In this document: in pieces, positions 39,206 through 48,209 of the stretch
How the letters are laid out: the number at the start of each line of letters is the position of its first letter
Position numbering within the stretch: the first letter of the stretch is position 1
NCBI RefSeq assembly: GCF_017654315.1
Contig: NZ_CP072203.1
Span: 5,580,001 to 5,644,000 of the forward strand
Length of the DNA stretch: 64,000 bases
Direction: 5' to 3'
DNA from: Gordonia polyisoprenivorans
GTDB lineage: Bacteria > Actinomycetota > Actinomycetes > Mycobacteriales > Mycobacteriaceae
The notes under the pieces: model-generated
What the model was told of the DNA's origin: nothing
Database searches by the model: none
What the model saw: the letters and a program-made list of their open reading frames with translations, nothing else
Translations under genes and position numbers: made by a program

Positions 39206-40303
39206 GTGAGTCACGCCGAGTCCCCCACCGCATCATCTCGACGTGTCGCCTCCACCGACATCGTCGCCTCCGCGCAGCGCTTTCCGCGGTTGCGGTACAT
39301 GGGCTCCAAGTACCGTCTGCTGCCGCATCTCGAGCGCACCTTCGCCGAGATCGGCGGTACCACCGCCGTTGACGCGTTCTCCGGGTCGGGTGTCGTGTCC
39401 TACCTGCTCAAGGCGCAGGGATTCACGGTGGCCACCAACGACTTCCTCAATTTCCCGCACGTCATCACCCGCGCCACGGTCGTCAACTCGTCGGTGCGGC
39501 TCGAGGCCGACCTCATCGAGGAGATCTGCGGGCCGCCCGCCGACGACCGGGATTTCATCTCCTCGACCTTCGACGGCCTGTACTTCGACGCGGCCGATCG
39601 CGCGTTCCTGGATTCGGCGTGGTCGCACATCGACCGGCTGCGGGGTTATCGGCGCGATCTGGCGATCTCGGCGCTGGTGTTGTCCGCGGCGCGCAAGCAA
39701 CCGCGCGGGGTGTTCACCTTCACCGATTCCAGCCGGTATGCCGACGGACGCCGTGACCTGCGGATGTCGCTGCGCGACCACTTCCGGCTGCGCGCCGCCG
39801 CCGACTACAACGCGACGGTGTTCAGCAACGGCTCACGGCATCACAGTTCGTGCGGCGACGTCTTCGAGCTCGACGCCACCGGCGTGCTTGGAGGTGCTCC
39901 GGATCTGGTGTACCTCGATCCGCCGTACGCGCCGCCGTCCGACGACAACGACTACATCAAGCGCTACCACTTTCTCGAGGGGCTCTCGGCGTACTGGCAG
40001 GGCATGACGATCATGGAGAACACCAAGACCAAGAAGCTGCCCAAGCGGTACACCCCGTTCGCCTACAAACACTCCATCGACGACGCGTTGGTGCGGACCT
40101 TCGACCACTTCACCGATGCCGGCGCGATCGTGCTGTCGTACTCGTCCAACGCACTCCCCGGCCCCGATCGCATCGTCGATCTGCTCGGCAAGGTCAAGCC
40201 ACATGTCGAGGTCATCGCGATCGATCACAAGTACAGCTTCGGCACCCATGCCGCGGCGGCGCGGCGTGACGTCAGCGAGTTCTTGTTCATCGGTCGGGAC
40301 TGA
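39206..40303 (+). CDS. DNA N6-adenine methyltransferase (D12 class, Dam-like)
   Basis: 365 residues from GTG 39206. Early FPRLRYMGSKYRLLPHL, the AdoMet motif I AVDAFSGSGVVSYLLKAQG (about 50-68) and the catalytic motif IV DLVYLDPPYAPP (about 234-245) are in the alpha-class order; the middle is the target-recognition part. It is followed by a DpnII-like nuclease gene after 17 bases, so the pair looks like a type II restriction-modification system. The recognition sequence cannot be read from the protein. Confidence 0.9.
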   Translation: MSHAESPTASSRRVASTDIVASAQRFPRLRYMGSKYRLLPHLERTFAEIGGTTAVDAFSGSGVVSYLLKAQGFTVATNDFLNFPHVITRATVVNSSVRLEADLIEEICGPPADDRDFISSTFDGLYFDAADRAFLDSAWSHIDRLRGYRRDLAISALVLSAARKQPRGVFTFTDSSRYADGRRDLRMSLRDHFRLRAAADYNATVFSNGSRHHSSCGDVFELDATGVLGGAPDLVYLDPPYAPPSDDNDYIKRYHFLEGLSAYWQGMTIMENTKTKKLPKRYTPFAYKHSIDDALVRTFDHFTDAGAIVLSYSSNALPGPDRIVDLLGKVKPHVEVIAIDHKYSFGTHAAAARRDVSEFLFIGRD

Positions 40304-40320
40304 GCGGGACCACCGAGCCG

Positions 40321-41160
40321 ATGGCCGACGCGCCCGACTTCGACGAGTACCTGAAGACGCTGGGACGCTTGACCTCTCACGTCGACCCGACGGCGTCGAC
40401 ACCCGAGGCCGAGCACATCGCGGCCGCCACTGCCGGACTCGGTGAGCTGATGGCCACCGACGTCGCCGGTCTCGCGGCGTGGGTACGGGAGAATCCCGGT
40501 GATGTCCCGGTGCTGGGTCTGGCGATCGGGTTGTCGCAGGAGAAGCTGAAAAACGTTCTGCGCGACCGGTTCGACACCTCCGGGTGGCACGGTCTGGCGC
40601 GGCAGCGGCCCGTCGAGTTGATCACGTGGCTCGACGAGGAGTTCGACCTGGTGCGCATGCTCACCGCCCAGATGGACCGCACCTACACCTTCGCCGACAT
40701 CCTCGTCGCCCGCGCCGGCACCCGATTGACCGCAACGCGCGCGGGTGCGTCGGGCCGCCGCATCGAGGACCACATCGAGGACATCGCCCGCGATCTGGGC
40801 CTCGACTACGTGACCCGCTCCCGGTTCTCCGGCCGCAACGGGCGCACCGCACCGGCCGATCTGATCGTCGGTAATCCGAACGCACCCGACATCGTGGTCG
40901 CGGCAAAGGGTTTCGATTCGACCGGGTCCAAGCTCACCGACGCGGTCCGGGAGATCGAGGAGATGGCCGAGGTGCGGTTGCCGCGGCAGCTGGTCCTCGC
41001 GGTGATCGACGGGATCGGCTGGAAGTCCCGCCAGGCCGATCTGCGGCGCATCCACCAGCTGTGGGTGGACCGGCAGATCGACGGCATGTACACCCTGGTC
41101 ACCCTCGACCGTTTCCGCGCCGACGTCACCGAGTTCGCGCGGTTGCGCCGGCTGATCTGA
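40321..41160 (+). CDS. DpnII-like restriction endonuclease, PD-(D/E)xK core degenerate
   Basis: 279 residues. After a helical N-terminal half, the C-terminal half has the core RIEDHIEDIARDLGLDY, APADLIVGNP and PDIVVAAKGFDSTGSKLTDA, then QLVLAVIDGIGWKSRQADLRRI. In related enzymes the middle reads D-x(n)-(E)xK; here it is AAK, so the usual Glu is Ala (VVAAKGF). Either the acidic residue is supplied elsewhere (Asp of PDIVV is close) or cleavage is lost. It is paired with the methyltransferase upstream; there is no nearby integrase or transposase. Confidence 0.7.
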   Translation: MADAPDFDEYLKTLGRLTSHVDPTASTPEAEHIAAATAGLGELMATDVAGLAAWVRENPGDVPVLGLAIGLSQEKLKNVLRDRFDTSGWHGLARQRPVELITWLDEEFDLVRMLTAQMDRTYTFADILVARAGTRLTATRAGASGRRIEDHIEDIARDLGLDYVTRSRFSGRNGRTAPADLIVGNPNAPDIVVAAKGFDSTGSKLTDAVREIEEMAEVRLPRQLVLAVIDGIGWKSRQADLRRIHQLWVDRQIDGMYTLVTLDRFRADVTEFARLRRLI

Positions 41161-41187
41161 GCGCGCCCGATCGGCTCGTCGGCGCGC
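41161..41187. terminator. Bidirectional terminator between nuclease and phoD
   Basis: GCGCGCC (41161-41167) and its complement GGCGCGC (41181-41187) frame a 13-base loop directly after the nuclease stop, between convergent genes. It can serve both directions. No T tract. Confidence 0.55.
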
Positions 41188-41194
41188 GTCGGAG

Positions 41195-42822
41195 TCAGGG
41201 CGTCAACTCCTTGGTGTACAACACCTGTCCGCGAGAGTCGCAGAGGTCGACGGTGAGGACCTTGGTGTCCTTGGCGATGCGGACCTCCCCGAAGTGCTGA
41301 AAGCCTTCTGCCGGTGAGGTGTTGGCCTTCTGCGGGGCGTGGACGTACTCGTAGCGCGGGCCGAACGTGGCGTCGAGCGGGCTGACCGGGAACGCGCCGG
41401 CGTGCAGGGGTCCGCTGACGAACTCCCAGAACGGGGAGAATTCGCGGAAGGTGGCGCGGTCGGGCTCGTAGGAGATGGCCGCGGTGTAGTGGACATCGGC
41501 GGTGAGGAACACCTTGCCGGTGACGTTCTCGGTCTGCGAGAGCACCTTCGAGAAGGCGATCTCCCGGCCGCGGGGCGCGCCCGGATCTCCTTGTGCCACT
41601 GCTTCCATCGACTTCGGACCGTGGCGTGGATCGGACAGCGCATCGGCAACGACGATGCTGATCGGCAGGTCGTTGGCGATCACCTTCCAGGTCGCCCTCG
41701 ACGATCGCAGGGAGTCGATGAGCCAGCGCGTCTGTTCGGCGCCGAGGATGCCGCCGTCGTCGGTGGTCGACCAGTTGGCCGGATTCGGGTCCTTGTAGGT
41801 GCGCATGTCGAGCAGGAACACGTCGAGCAGCGGACCGTGGGAGACCTTGCGGTACACCCGGTTTCCGGTGGCCTCGGAGACCGGCTGCCATTCACGCCAG
41901 GCCTGCCGCGCGTTGCGGGCCAGGGTGTTGACGTCGGTCTGGGTGTAACCGTCTCGTTTCTGACCGGTCAGGTTTTCCCCCGGGTACCAGTTGTTGAGTA
42001 CCTCGTGGTCATCCCACTGGATGAGCTGGCCGACGCTCGCGGCGAATCGCCGGTAGTTTCCGTCGGTCAGGTTGTAGGCGTAGTTGCCGCGGAAGTCGTC
42101 GACGGTTTGTGCCACATGCGCTTTGGCGGGTGTGGTGACATTGCGGTAGAGCTGCCCGTTGTTCTGCTTCTGGGTCGGGTTGATGGTGTTGTCGGCGTAT
42201 ATGGCGTCGCCGGAGTGGATGAAGAAGTCCGGTACGCGGTCGGCCATCACCCCGAAGACGGGGAGGCCCCCGATGTCGGGGTTGATTCCCCAGCCCTGCC
42301 CGACAACATCACCCGACCAGAGAAAGTGCACGTCGCCGGCGGTGACCTGGGCGGTGCGGAACATGCCGGTGACCGGCTCACCGACCGCGCCGGTGGGGCC
42401 TTCGAGGCGAACCCGGTAGTGCACGGTCTGCCCCGGCGGGAGGCCGGCGACCCGCACCCGGCCGGTGCCGTCGGTCAGCGGGGTCAGCAGCGGTCCCGTG
42501 AAAGTCCGTGTGTTGCGAAGGTTTCGGTGGCCGAGGTCTCCACGATCATTCGGGCCGGCGAGTCCGAGCGTGCCCACACCACCGCGCCGCTCGCGCTCTG
42601 ATCGCCCGCGGCCACCCCGTGGGTCAGGCGTGGGCGCGGACGCAGCAGACCCGGTGAGGTGGGTGCGGCACTCGCGCGGCCGGCCATCACCGAGCCGGTG
42701 GGCAGCACCAACGCACCGATCGCCGCCGCGCGCAGCAACTCGCGTCGGGTGGGGGTGCCGGCAGATCGTGTGGACGTGGACGGTTCAACAGATCCTGGGG
42801 GCATTGTGTGAGAATCGCCCAT
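41195..42822 (-). pseudogene. phoD: Alkaline phosphatase D (PhoD), interrupted by a frameshift
   Basis: PhoD-type phosphodiesterase/phosphatase split over two frames. The N-terminal part starts near 42822 (MGDSH; an alternative Met is six codons later), has a Tat motif (PTRRELLRAAAIGALVL) and runs to VETSATETF. From there the correct continuation RTFTGPLLTP is in another frame to 41195. Adding one base near 42511-42523 restores the reading frame. The body keeps the metal-site motifs: LWSGDVV, HSGDAIYAD, QWDDHEVLNNW, SHGPLLDVFLLDMRT and LTADVHYTA. Translocation would be Tat, to the cell surface. Either the gene is recently broken or the read has a missing base. Confidence 0.85.
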
Positions 42823-42872
42823 TCCGGCGACGGGACCGCGAACTCCGGGTGACGTGGAGGTGACGGTGCCAG

Positions 42873-44372
42873 TCAGTCCGCGAGTCGCGGCAGCCGCACC
42901 CAGAAGCAGGCGCCCTCGCCCGGCGTCGAGTCGACCCCGACGCGGCCACCTTGCGCGTCGACCAGCGCGGCAACGATCGACAAGCCCAGTCCGCTGCCGC
43001 CGCCCTCGCCCCGCGATCGCGAACTGTCGCCACGATAGAAGCGCTCGAACACGTGGGAACGCTCGTCGGGCGTGAGTCCCTGACCGGTGTCGGTGACGGT
43101 GACCAGCACATCGCCGACCCCGTCGAGTACGCCGACGCCGACGGTGATCGTCGCCTCCGGCGGGGTGTGGACGACGGCGTTGTTGACGAGGTTGCGGATC
43201 ACCTGCACCAACCGCGCCGAGTCGCCGCGCACGACGGGCGGCTCGTCCGACGGCGACACCTGTAGCCGGATCTCACGGTCGGGGGCTGCGGCACGCGAGG
43301 CCTGCACGGTGTCGGCGGCGAGCATCAGCATGTCGACGGGCTCGGCGTTGAGCGGCCGGTGGGCGTCGAGCCGCGCGAGCATCAGCAGATCCTCGACGAG
43401 GAGTTTCATGCGGGCGGCCTCGTCGTCGATCCGGCGCATCGCATCGCCCGGGTCGGCGACCGCGCCCTGCCGATACAGCTCGGCGAACCCCTTGATCGAG
43501 GTCAGCGGGGTGCGCAGTTCGTGACTGGCGTCGGCGACGAAGCGCCGCATCTTCTCCTCGGAATGCCGGGCCTGCTGTTCGGAGGCGGCCGTCGTGGCAA
43601 AGGCGTGCTGGATCTGGCCGAGCATCGTGTTGAGCGAGGCGGACAGGCTACCGACCTCGGTGTTGGGTGGGCCCGGGGCCACCCGCATGTTGAGGTTGCC
43701 CGCGGCGATCGCGTGGGCGGTCTCCTCGACCCGCCGCAGTGGCCGCAGGCTCGACCGGACCACCAGATAGCTGAGCACGCCGAGAACCACGACCACGCCC
43801 GCGCCGATGCCGAACTGCAGCCACATCAGTCGGGACAAGGTCTTGTTCACGTCGGAGAGCGGGACGGCGACCACCGAGACCCCATCGGGGCCAATGTGTT
43901 TGATGACCCGCCACTGGGGTCCGTCGCCGTCCTGCGAGCCGACCGTCGTCGGCGAGACGTTGCCGTCGGACAGTCCGCTCAGGTCAGGGGTGTGGGTGAA
44001 ATCGTTGGCGTTGGAGATGACCTGCCCGGAATTGAGGGTGGTCATCACGAAGAACGACGACGGCGGCCGGCGCGGTCCGATGGGCGGGCCCTGCGTCTGA
44101 TCCATATCCGGGTTGCGGGGTTTGGCCCACGTCCCCACCGCCGACACCAGGCCCTGATCGGTGCGCGAGAGCAGATCCGAGCGCATCGCCGAGGTCACCG
44201 CGATCCCCGACACCAGCAACCCGAAAGCCACCAACACCATGGTGAGCGCGACCAGCGAGATACGCAGTGGAACACCACGTGTGCGGGTCTTTGCCACCTT
44301 CGTTGCGGGTGAGGTCGGGGCACCTGCCGGCGGCTCGGCCGGCGGCGCCGCCGATCGGGTGCGAACACTCAT
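42873..44372 (-). CDS. phoR: Sensor histidine kinase PhoR
   Basis: 499-residue sensor. An Ala/Pro-rich N-tail leads to helix one (about 45-65), an external domain (about 70-195), helix two (about 200-220, GIGAGVVVVLGVLSYLVV) and HAMP. HisKA follows with RRFVADASHELRTPLTSIKGF (phospho-His about 315), then HATPase_c with VIRNLVNNAVVHTPP, DTGQGL and GSGLGLSIV. Closest to mycobacterial PhoR. It is 64 bases downstream of phoP in the same direction and is probably co-transcribed. Its start at ATG 44372 has a weak ribosome site. Confidence 0.95.
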   Translation of the reverse strand: MSVRTRSAAPPAEPPAGAPTSPATKVAKTRTRGVPLRISLVALTMVLVAFGLLVSGIAVTSAMRSDLLSRTDQGLVSAVGTWAKPRNPDMDQTQGPPIGPRRPPSSFFVMTTLNSGQVISNANDFTHTPDLSGLSDGNVSPTTVGSQDGDGPQWRVIKHIGPDGVSVVAVPLSDVNKTLSRLMWLQFGIGAGVVVVLGVLSYLVVRSSLRPLRRVEETAHAIAAGNLNMRVAPGPPNTEVGSLSASLNTMLGQIQHAFATTAASEQQARHSEEKMRRFVADASHELRTPLTSIKGFAELYRQGAVADPGDAMRRIDDEAARMKLLVEDLLMLARLDAHRPLNAEPVDMLMLAADTVQASRAAAPDREIRLQVSPSDEPPVVRGDSARLVQVIRNLVNNAVVHTPPEATITVGVGVLDGVGDVLVTVTDTGQGLTPDERSHVFERFYRGDSSRSRGEGGGSGLGLSIVAALVDAQGGRVGVDSTPGEGACFWVRLPRLAD

Positions 44373-44436
44373 GGGGATACCGTGCCGCAATCGGTCCGGT
44401 CCGCGCCATGCGGGTTCGGGCCATACGGGTTCGGAC

Positions 44437-45141
44437 TCACCGCGGCTCCCGCATGACGTATCCGACGCCACGCAAGGTATGGATCAGCGGTGTGACACCG
44501 TAATCGAGTTTGCGGCGCAGGTAGGAGACATAGGATTCGACGACGTTGACCTCGCCCCCGAAGTCGTAGTTCCAGACGTGGTCGAGGATGCGTGGCTTGG
44601 ACAGCACCGTGCCCGCGTTGACCATGAAGTAGCGCAGGAGGGTGAACTCGGTCGGCGACAACGAGATCAGCTTGCCGGCCTTCCATACCTCGTGGGTTTC
44701 GTCGTCGAGTTCGAGGTCGGCGAAGGTGACCCGCGAGACCTCTTTGGCCCGCTCGTCGAAACCGCTGCGCCGCAACAGGACCTGCAGCCGGGCCACCACT
44801 TCTTCGAGGCTGAACGGTTTGGTGACGTAATCGTCGCCGCCGACGGTGAGTCCGTTGACCTTGTCCTCGACGGAGTCCTTGGCCGACAGGAACAGCGCGG
44901 GCGCCGAGATCCCGTCGGCACGCAGACGCCGCAGTAGTCCGAATCCGTCCATCCCCGGCATCATCACGTCGAGGATGAGGACGTCGGGTTTGAAGTTGCG
45001 GCATCGGTCGATGGCCTCGGGGCCGCCCGCGGCGGTCTCCACCTCGTAGCCCTGGAACTTCAATGACACTGACAGCAATTCACGAATGTTCGCCTCGTCG
45101 TCGACGACGAGGACCTTCGCTCCCTGACCCGTTTCGCTCAC
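44437..45141 (-). CDS. phoP: OmpR-family response regulator PhoP
   Basis: 234 residues. The receiver has AKVLVVDDEANIRELLSVSLKFQGYEV, acceptor Asp in VLILDVMMPGMDGFG (about 60), and KPFSLEEVVARL. The C-terminal winged helix includes LSPTEFTLLRYFMVNAG, RILDHVWNYDFGGEVNVVESYVSYLRRKLD and HTLRGVGYVMREPR. The sequence is very close to M. tuberculosis PhoP, which links pH and stress to lipid synthesis. GTG 45141 is chosen because GGAAGG lies eight bases upstream; the overlapping ATG is out of frame. Its upstream region has a heptamer array matching PhoP boxes. Confidence 0.97.
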   Translation of the reverse strand: MSETGQGAKVLVVDDEANIRELLSVSLKFQGYEVETAAGGPEAIDRCRNFKPDVLILDVMMPGMDGFGLLRRLRADGISAPALFLSAKDSVEDKVNGLTVGGDDYVTKPFSLEEVVARLQVLLRRSGFDERAKEVSRVTFADLELDDETHEVWKAGKLISLSPTEFTLLRYFMVNAGTVLSKPRILDHVWNYDFGGEVNVVESYVSYLRRKLDYGVTPLIHTLRGVGYVMREPR

Positions 45142-45163
45142 ATGTATCACCTTCCGCCTCCAG

Positions 45164-45203
45164 TCTGCCATGCGGCTGGCATCCGGCTGGGAGCTTTCTG
45201 TGA
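45164..45203 (-). promoter_or_regulatory. Array of four PhoP-like heptamers upstream of phoP
   Basis: Read on the minus strand, heptamers TCACAGA, TCCCAGC, TGCCAGC and TGGCAGA follow each other at an exact 11-bp period (45197-45203, 45186-45192, 45175-45181, 45164-45170), each separated by four bases. The first pair matches the mycobacterial PhoP box TCACAGC-N4-TCACAGC at 12 of 14 positions. It begins 23 bases upstream of the phoP start and suggests autoregulation. Inference from sequence match. Confidence 0.7.
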
Positions 45204-45243
45204 GGCCTGACCAGCGGCGATGGGGCAGACTGCGGGCGATCGC

Positions 45244-45756
45244 TCAGGTCCGGGAGAGCGCGGCGTCGAGACTGGCCAGAGACTGCTCGAGAAAGCCGCG
45301 GCCGAAGGGCGGCATGCCGCCGACCTGCTCGCGGAAGGCCGACGGCGTGTTCGTCCAGTCATAGGTGAGCCGCACCAAGGTGCCGTCGTCGTCGGGTGAG
45401 AGCTCGTAACGCCACCACCAGCCGCCGGATTCGTGGTCGCCGGAGTCGTTGAGCTGCCCGGGCAGCCACGCGATGACCCGGTCGGGTTCGTATGCGGTGA
45501 CCAGATTGTGGATCACGTAGTGCCCGCCGGCCTGTTCGAGAAACATGTTGACCGCGAAGATCTGTCCGGCCCGGGTGATCGGCGCGGTGTCGATGGCGTC
45601 GCGCACCCAGTCCGTCGGTTCGGTCTCCTGGTGTCGGACCGGGTCGCAGAGCAGGGCGAAGACCGCCTGCGGAGGGGCGTCGACGTGACGCGTGACGGTC
45701 ATCGACTCGGTGTCGGGCTGGTCGGTGGTGTCGGGCTGGGCGCGATTGGCGCTCAT
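45244..45756 (-). CDS. SRPBCC-fold (polyketide cyclase/START-like) protein
   Basis: 170-residue hydrophobic-pocket protein. MTVTRHVDAPPQAVFALLCDP opens the fold; WWRYELSPDDDGTLVRLTYDWT closes the beta sheet, with a final helix GRGFLEQSLASLDAAL. Function not predictable from sequence. The ATG overlaps the stop of the DUF899 gene upstream (four-base overlap), so they form one unit. Confidence 0.82.
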   Translation of the reverse strand: MSANRAQPDTTDQPDTESMTVTRHVDAPPQAVFALLCDPVRHQETEPTDWVRDAIDTAPITRAGQIFAVNMFLEQAGGHYVIHNLVTAYEPDRVIAWLPGQLNDSGDHESGGWWWRYELSPDDDGTLVRLTYDWTNTPSAFREQVGGMPPFGRGFLEQSLASLDAALSRT

Positions 45757-46463
45757 CGCGTGCCTTCTCCATAGCGGTCGGCGATGTCGCTGCTGCTCGG
45801 CCAGCCGGAGTAGGTGGGGCGTTGCGGCCAGCCGTCGGGGGAGTCCTGCCACACCTCCTGTCGTCCCCACGGGAGCAGGTCGATCAGTGCGAAGGTGTGG
45901 GTCAACTGCTCGGTGCCCCGCCCGTTGGTGTGCCAGGTGCGGTAGACACGGTCACCGTCGCGCAGGAACACGTTGACCGCGAACCCATCTCCAGGTGCGG
46001 CGTCCATCTCGGCGCCGAAGTCGGTGCCCGCGGCGGAGAACCACTCCATCTGATTGCCGACTCGCCGCTTGTAGGCCAACGCCTCGTCGATCGGTCCGCT
46101 GGTGACGATCACGAAGCACGCGTCATAGTTCTCGAGGAATTCCAGTCGGGTGAATTGGGAGGTGAATCCGGTGCATCCGGAGCACTGGAATTCGGCGCCG
46201 TCGTTCCACATGTGGTGGTAGGTGATCAATTGGGACCTGCCGGCGAAGATCTCCGACAGTGATGTCGGGCCGTCGGCGCCGGCGAGAGTATGGTCGGCGA
46301 CCTCGACCATCGGAAGTCGGCGACGTTGCGCGGCGATGGCGTCGAGCTCACGGGTCGCGACTTTCTCGCGGCGGCGCAGGTCGGCAAGCGCGGCCCGCCA
46401 CGTCGCCTCATCGGTGATGGGCGGTAGACCTCGGTCGGCGGTGGGTTGGGTCGGTGCGGTCAT
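45753..46463 (-). CDS. DUF899 (thioredoxin-like) family protein
   Basis: 236 residues. The typical start WRAALADLRRREKVATRELDAIAAQRRRLPMVEV and LITYHHMWNDGAEFQCSGCTGF are hallmarks of DUF899. The CSGC pair sits where thioredoxin-fold proteins carry a redox site, but no activity is proved for the family. GAGGAGG six bases before ATG is a strong ribosome site. First gene of a two-gene operon with SRPBCC. Confidence 0.9.
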   Translation of the reverse strand: MTAPTQPTADRGLPPITDEATWRAALADLRRREKVATRELDAIAAQRRRLPMVEVADHTLAGADGPTSLSEIFAGRSQLITYHHMWNDGAEFQCSGCTGFTSQFTRLEFLENYDACFVIVTSGPIDEALAYKRRVGNQMEWFSAAGTDFGAEMDAAPGDGFAVNVFLRDGDRVYRTWHTNGRGTEQLTHTFALIDLLPWGRQEVWQDSPDGWPQRPTYSGWPSSSDIADRYGEGTR

Positions 46464-46541
46464 CGGAGCCTCCTCGGAGTGGGTGTGCGCGATGTAGGTG
46501 TGCGGGGACCTGCAGAGACTGACCGGCGACTGCCCCCGAAT

Positions 46542-47744
46542 TCATCGCGCCCGGAGTTCGCGCAGGTAGGGCGGTGGGTATCCGGGCCGGAAGGGCACCT
46601 CACCGAGCCACTCGGACAGGGCGTCGGCGCGGGCGGCGACGGCTCGACGAGCAGCCGCGGGCAACTTCTCGAAGAGGTGGACCTCTACCCGTGTGCCGGC
46701 CTCTCGATGCCAGCCGCCGACGATCCGCCCGTCCCACCACACCGTCTGACCGCCGTTGCCGTTGCGATCGAAGATGGCATCGACATGCGGGCCGAGGTAG
46801 AAGTCGCGCACCTTGTGACCCATGGTCGTCGGGTCCAGCTCGGGCAACAGGAGGGCTTCGGGCGGCAGCGGATCATCGTCGGGGCCGCCGGGCAGGTCGT
46901 CGGCGAGGACGTAGCCGACGGAGCCGTCGTCGAGATCGACCTCGACGACGTCGAGCGATGCCAGTGCTTGACGCACATCGCGTTTGGTCGAACCCAGCCA
47001 CCAGACGAGGTCGGTCTCGGTACCCGGACCGAATCGTGCGAGCCATCGCCGGATGAGTGCAGAGTGTGCGGTGGCGGGATCGGGGACGTCGAGCGGTCTG
47101 CCGAGCCAGCGGTCCATCGCCGACCACGCCGGCCTCGACACGTGCCAGCCCCCGTTGTTGGGACCGCGCACGACTTCTCCTGCAGCACTGCACATGTTGA
47201 GAACTCGCGGAATCAGCGGACTCGGACCGCCGTATGACTTGCCCGGGCTGACGATGACCTGCCGATCGAATTCCGGCACGCGAGCACGTAGTTCCGCCGA
47301 CGTCATCGTGGTGCCGTCGGCGAACGCGGCCAGCACCGCGGCACGCGCGTCATCGATCCACCCTTCGGGATCGGCGACGTCCTCGGCGCGGCGAAGGTCA
47401 CGCAGCATGTTGGTTCGCTCGGAGGCCGCGACCCGCGCGCCGATCGCCCCGACCGCGTCGGGAAGGATGCCATCAGGAAACACGAAAAGCGTTCGGCGCA
47501 TGGCCAGTTGCTTGATCAGCGTGCGGTCACCGTACAGAGCCGCATCCATGGTGTCGGTACTGAAACCGTCGATCCGCGCCCATGCCGAGAGATACACCGT
47601 CGACGGTGTCGTCGCATGCAGTCCGACGACGGCAGCCGCAGCCTCGACCACCGACGCAGCGTGATGCCCTTCCACAAGGCAGTGTCTGCGCAGCAACCGG
47701 TTTCGGCGTTGGGCATCGGTGATCCGGGGTCGCGCACCACTCAT
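46542..47744 (-). CDS. AlkZ/YcaQ-like winged-helix (HTH_42) protein
   Basis: 400 residues. TDAQRRNRLLRRHCL, VVGLHATTPSTVYLSAWARI and TLIKQLAMRRTLFVFP open the fold; FRPGYPPPYLRELR closes it. The superfamily includes DNA glycosylases (AlkZ, YcaQ) whose catalytic motif is Gln-x-Gln or Gln-x-Asp; the corresponding stretch here is LHATTP, so the Gln is His and glycosylase activity is uncertain. Many actinobacteria carry such variants annotated only as winged-helix DNA-binding. ATG 47744 is taken because the upstream extension is composition shadow. Confidence 0.82.
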   Translation of the reverse strand: MSGARPRITDAQRRNRLLRRHCLVEGHHAASVVEAAAAVVGLHATTPSTVYLSAWARIDGFSTDTMDAALYGDRTLIKQLAMRRTLFVFPDGILPDAVGAIGARVAASERTNMLRDLRRAEDVADPEGWIDDARAAVLAAFADGTTMTSAELRARVPEFDRQVIVSPGKSYGGPSPLIPRVLNMCSAAGEVVRGPNNGGWHVSRPAWSAMDRWLGRPLDVPDPATAHSALIRRWLARFGPGTETDLVWWLGSTKRDVRQALASLDVVEVDLDDGSVGYVLADDLPGGPDDDPLPPEALLLPELDPTTMGHKVRDFYLGPHVDAIFDRNGNGGQTVWWDGRIVGGWHREAGTRVEVHLFEKLPAAARRAVAARADALSEWLGEVPFRPGYPPPYLRELRAR

Positions 47745-47758
47745 GGTCGCTCCCCCGC

Positions 47759-48157
47759 TCACGACTGCGGCGGCGCGGCCACCGCGTCGACCTCGACGAC
47801 CTGCCCGTCGTACGGCAGGACCGACACACCCATCATCATCGTCGGCGGAACCGCGTCGAATTCGGCGCTCACGGCCTCCCACGCAACGTACAGATCCGCC
47901 TGAAGATGTTCTGCCACATAGACTGTCAACTTTGCCACGTCACCGAACGTCGCCCCCTGCTCGCCCAGTACCGCCGCCAGGTTCCCCAGGCACGCGCGCA
48001 CCTGCGCGACCACATCACCGGGCGCGATCACCGCGCCGTTCTCATCCAGCGGGCTGATCCCGGCCGTGAAGAGCAACGGTCCCGGCGACACCGTCGAACT
48101 ATACGGAAATCCACCGTCGTGCAGGGTCGTAGAACCATTGAGGCGCACTCTCGACAT
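47759..48157 (-). CDS. Rid family (YjgF/RutC-like) protein
   Basis: 132 residues. LLFTAGISPLDENGAV, VRACLGNLAAVLGEQGATFGDVAKLTVYVAE and VSVLPYDGQVVEVDAVA are the family strands and helices. The Arg that RidA uses to hold the carboxylate (P-x-R) appears as PTMMMG here, so imine deaminase activity of the classical type is doubtful. It is 14 bases upstream of the winged-helix gene and probably in the same transcript. Confidence 0.85.
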   Translation of the reverse strand: MSRVRLNGSTTLHDGGFPYSSTVSPGPLLFTAGISPLDENGAVIAPGDVVAQVRACLGNLAAVLGEQGATFGDVAKLTVYVAEHLQADLYVAWEAVSAEFDAVPPTMMMGVSVLPYDGQVVEVDAVAAPPQS

Positions 48158-48209
48158 GCGCCGATCCTACCGTCGCGGAATCCAGCGTCCCGCACGTTCG
48201 CCACACCCA

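Noticed and set aside
39206..41160. Recently acquired genomic island around the restriction-modification pair
   Set aside because: No integrase, transposase, att-like repeats or visible base-composition break surrounds it.
42484..42486. UGA in phoD as a possible selenocysteine codon
   Set aside because: The genome can decode Sec, but reading through meets another UGA two codons later, and the conserved PhoD sequence resumes in a different frame. A frameshift explains it better.
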